Part shown: piece after piece, positions 6,527 to 7,305 of the stretch | Layout of the letters: every line of letters begins with the position of its first letter | Numbering within the stretch: position 1 is the stretch's first letter | NCBI GenBank assembly: GCA_020253895.1 | Contig: JADDKG010000087.1 | Span: 1 to 7,305 of the forward strand | Reading direction: 5' to 3' | DNA from: Rubrobacter sp. | GTDB lineage: Bacteria; Actinomycetota; Rubrobacteria; Rubrobacterales; Rubrobacteraceae | Length of the DNA: 7,305 bases | Made by a program: the position numbers and the translations under genes | The notes under the pieces: model-generated | What the model saw: only the letters and a program-made list of their open reading frames with translations | The model's database searches: none | What the model was told of the DNA's origin: nothing

Positions 6527-7251
6527 GCGCTCCTCCTCTCCCTCTCGAGCTCCTCCAGCCTCAGGTAGCGGGCCCCGAGCGCCTCCGCGAGCTCTCCGGC
6601 GAGCCCCAGCCGGACGGGGCCGGCCTCGGTGTCTACCACCACGGAGGCGATCCCCTGCTCCCGCAGCCGCCGGGCCGCGGCGAGCGGGTCCTCCCCCGCG
6701 GTGGCCCGCCCGTCGGTGAGGACCACGAGCAGCGGCCGGCGCTCCCCCTCGCGGCCCCGCTCCCGCAGGATCGTCTCCGCCGCCAGCCCGAGACCGGCCG
6801 CGAGCGGGGTGCGGCCCCCGGTGGGGAGCTCCTCCAGCCGGGCGGCGGCGAGCTCCGCCCCGGAGGAGGGCGGGACGAGGAGGTCCGCCTTCTCCCCCCG
6901 GAAGGAGACCACCGCCACCCGGTCGCGGCGCCGGTAGGCGTCCTCGAGCAGCGCCCGGACGGCCCCCTTCACCGAGGACATCCGGCTGCGGGCGGCCATG
7001 GAGCCGCTGGAGTCCACCACCAGGACCAGCAGGTTCCCCTCCCTACCCTCGCGCACCCTCCGGCGCAGATCCTCCGGGCGCAGCACGAGCCCGGCCCCCT
7101 CTCTCCCGCGCCCCGCCTGGTGGGGGGCGGCGGCCCGGAGGGTGGCCGCGGGGGACAGGTCGGAGGCCTCCCCGGCAGCCTCCCGGTCGCCGACCGGGTT
7201 CCCGCGCTCGACGGCGGCGCGGCCGGGTACCTCGCGCCCGTGGGGCGCCAA
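6523..7251 (-). CDS. VWA-domain part of a ChlD/BchD-type (cobalt/magnesium) chelatase subunit, lacking the AAA+ half
   Basis: This is the C-terminal integrin I (VWA) part of the D subunit of AAA+ metal chelatases, which drive cobalt or magnesium insertion with a large CobN/ChlH subunit. From about residue 31, DLSPAATLRAAAPHQ is the block that precedes the VWA domain in ChlD-like proteins. The metal-ion-dependent adhesion site is intact: DSSGSM at 80-85 (D80, S82, S84), T148 in GGRTPL, and D180 in LTDGRA. VVSFRGEKADLLVPPSS lies at 114-130. Family D subunits usually run to about 600-700 residues with an N-terminal AAA+ module and a linker; here there are only 242. In-frame TAA at 7294-7296 closes the frame, and no AAA+ coding is visible in the other minus frames up to the edge. 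The first ~15 residues are probably not genuine, because that DNA reads antisense to a BioA piece. The TTG start is weak; GTG at 7086 is an alternative. It overlaps cobO by 4 bases. It may be a 5'-truncated pseudogene. Confidence 0.8.
   Translation of the reverse strand: MAPHGREVPGRAAVERGNPVGDREAAGEASDLSPAATLRAAAPHQAGRGREGAGLVLRPEDLRRRVREGREGNLLVLVVDSSGSMAARSRMSSVKGAVRALLEDAYRRRDRVAVVSFRGEKADLLVPPSSGAELAAARLEELPTGGRTPLAAGLGLAAETILRERGREGERRPLLVVLTDGRATAGEDPLAAARRLREQGIASVVVDTEAGPVRLGLAGELAEALGARYLRLEELERERRSA
6532..6536 (-). promoter_or_regulatory. Ribosome-binding site for the GTG start of cobO
   Basis: GGAGG on the minus strand, extended by further GGAGA purines, lies five bases before GTG 6526 within the last codons of the VWA gene. 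It is the strongest ribosome site in the operon. It suggests cobO can be translated independently even if the truncated upstream frame is poorly translated. Confidence 0.7.
7182..7198. repeat. 17-bp perfect inverted repeat beside the chelatase/BioA junction
   Basis: CCCGGTCG, a single C, then CGACCGGG form a perfect inverted repeat with 8-base arms. As RNA it could fold with a 7-bp stem and a 3-base loop. It lies inside codons 18-23 of the VWA reading frame, a few bases left of where BioA similarity begins on the opposite strand. In DNA this GC-rich, an 8-base palindrome can arise by chance, so its position is the main reason to note it. No function is claimed. Confidence 0.55.
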
Positions 7252-7305
7252 CTCGCGGAGTACGCGCTCGCCGAGGGCGTGCTGCTGCGGCCGTTAGGCG
7301 ACGCG
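7207..7305 (+). pseudogene. bioA: BioA (adenosylmethionine-8-amino-7-oxononanoate aminotransferase) fragment, 5' end missing, runs off right edge
   Basis: BioA is the PLP-dependent enzyme that makes 7,8-diaminopelargonate in biotin synthesis. Reading plus-strand codons from 7207, 33 codons give a strong match to the part of BioA near its C-terminus: GYLAPVG, ten residues, then GVLLRPLGD. The GVLLRPLG(N/D) motif and its spacing from GYLxPVG are characteristic of the family, as I remember it. The match stops on the left at about 7207-7213. Upstream on the plus strand the sequence is antisense to the VWA chelatase gene, so the roughly 370-400 N-terminal residues expected, including the PLP-lysine region, cannot be present. 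The C-terminal tail should continue past base 7305. One leucine codon is TTA, rare in DNA this GC-rich. The piece is read as a gene remnant. A coincidental match is unlikely given the two correctly spaced motifs, but this rests on recall, not a search. Confidence 0.72.

Noticed and set aside
6998..7297. Plus-strand open frame overlapping the start of the VWA gene
   Set aside because: It is Arg/Ser/Pro-rich without motifs and is in a different frame from the BioA match, which starts near 7207 and has no stop before the edge.
1..7305. Cobalamin riboswitch, Rho-independent terminators, tRNA, CRISPR or insertion sequence
   Set aside because: I saw no B12-box-like leader, no hairpin followed by a T-run, no repeat-spacer pattern and no transposase. 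There is no intergenic space in the operon to hold them.
1..7305. A previously undescribed system
   Set aside because: All minus-strand genes belong to recognised cobalamin or chelatase families in a common arrangement. Only the truncated right-hand junction is out of the ordinary.

Overview
The window is almost entirely a cobalamin (vitamin B12) corrin-ring biosynthesis operon on the minus strand of a very GC-rich bacterium. GC-rich third positions, Arg codons that include many AGG, and a modest use of the Ile codon ATA (for example in cobM, cbiA and cobL) suggest a deep-branching actinobacterium such as Rubrobacter. This taxonomic guess is inference from codon style and protein flavour, not a database match.

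In transcription order (right to left) the genes are: a 5'-truncated ChlD/BchD-type von Willebrand A (VWA) chelatase subunit (7251-6523), cobO (6526-5951), cobB/cbiA (5957-4611), cobI/cbiL (4614-3898), cobM/cbiF (3908-3123), cbiD (3139-1970), cobL as a CbiE-CbiT fusion (1973-771), and cbiG (774 to the left edge, incomplete). All seven gene junctions overlap, by 4, 7, 4, 11, 17, 4 and 4 bases. The window therefore has no intergenic DNA inside the operon and no visible internal promoter or terminator. No stretch longer than 300 bases lacks a gene.

Together the genes cover C20 methylation (CobI), C11 methylation (CobM), ring-lactone opening (CbiG), C1 methylation (CbiD), C5/C15 methylation with decarboxylation (CobL), a,c-amidation (CobB/CbiA) and adenosylation (CobO). 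CbiG and CbiD mark the oxygen-independent, cobalt-early route. The C17 methyltransferase, the reductase, the CbiC mutase and the late amidation steps are not in the window and may lie beyond the left edge.

The right end is the unusual part. On the plus strand, about 7207-7305 encodes an internal-to-C-terminal piece of BioA (biotin-pathway DAPA aminotransferase) and runs off the edge. On the minus strand, the VWA chelatase subunit has lost its AAA+ half, and its recognisable homology stops at nearly the same point (about 7200). Two divergently oriented genes, both missing their 5' ends, thus meet at one junction next to a 17-bp palindrome. This looks like a deletion or rearrangement scar, or an assembly chimera. 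Apart from this, the window is a well-understood pathway, and I see no evidence of an undescribed system.
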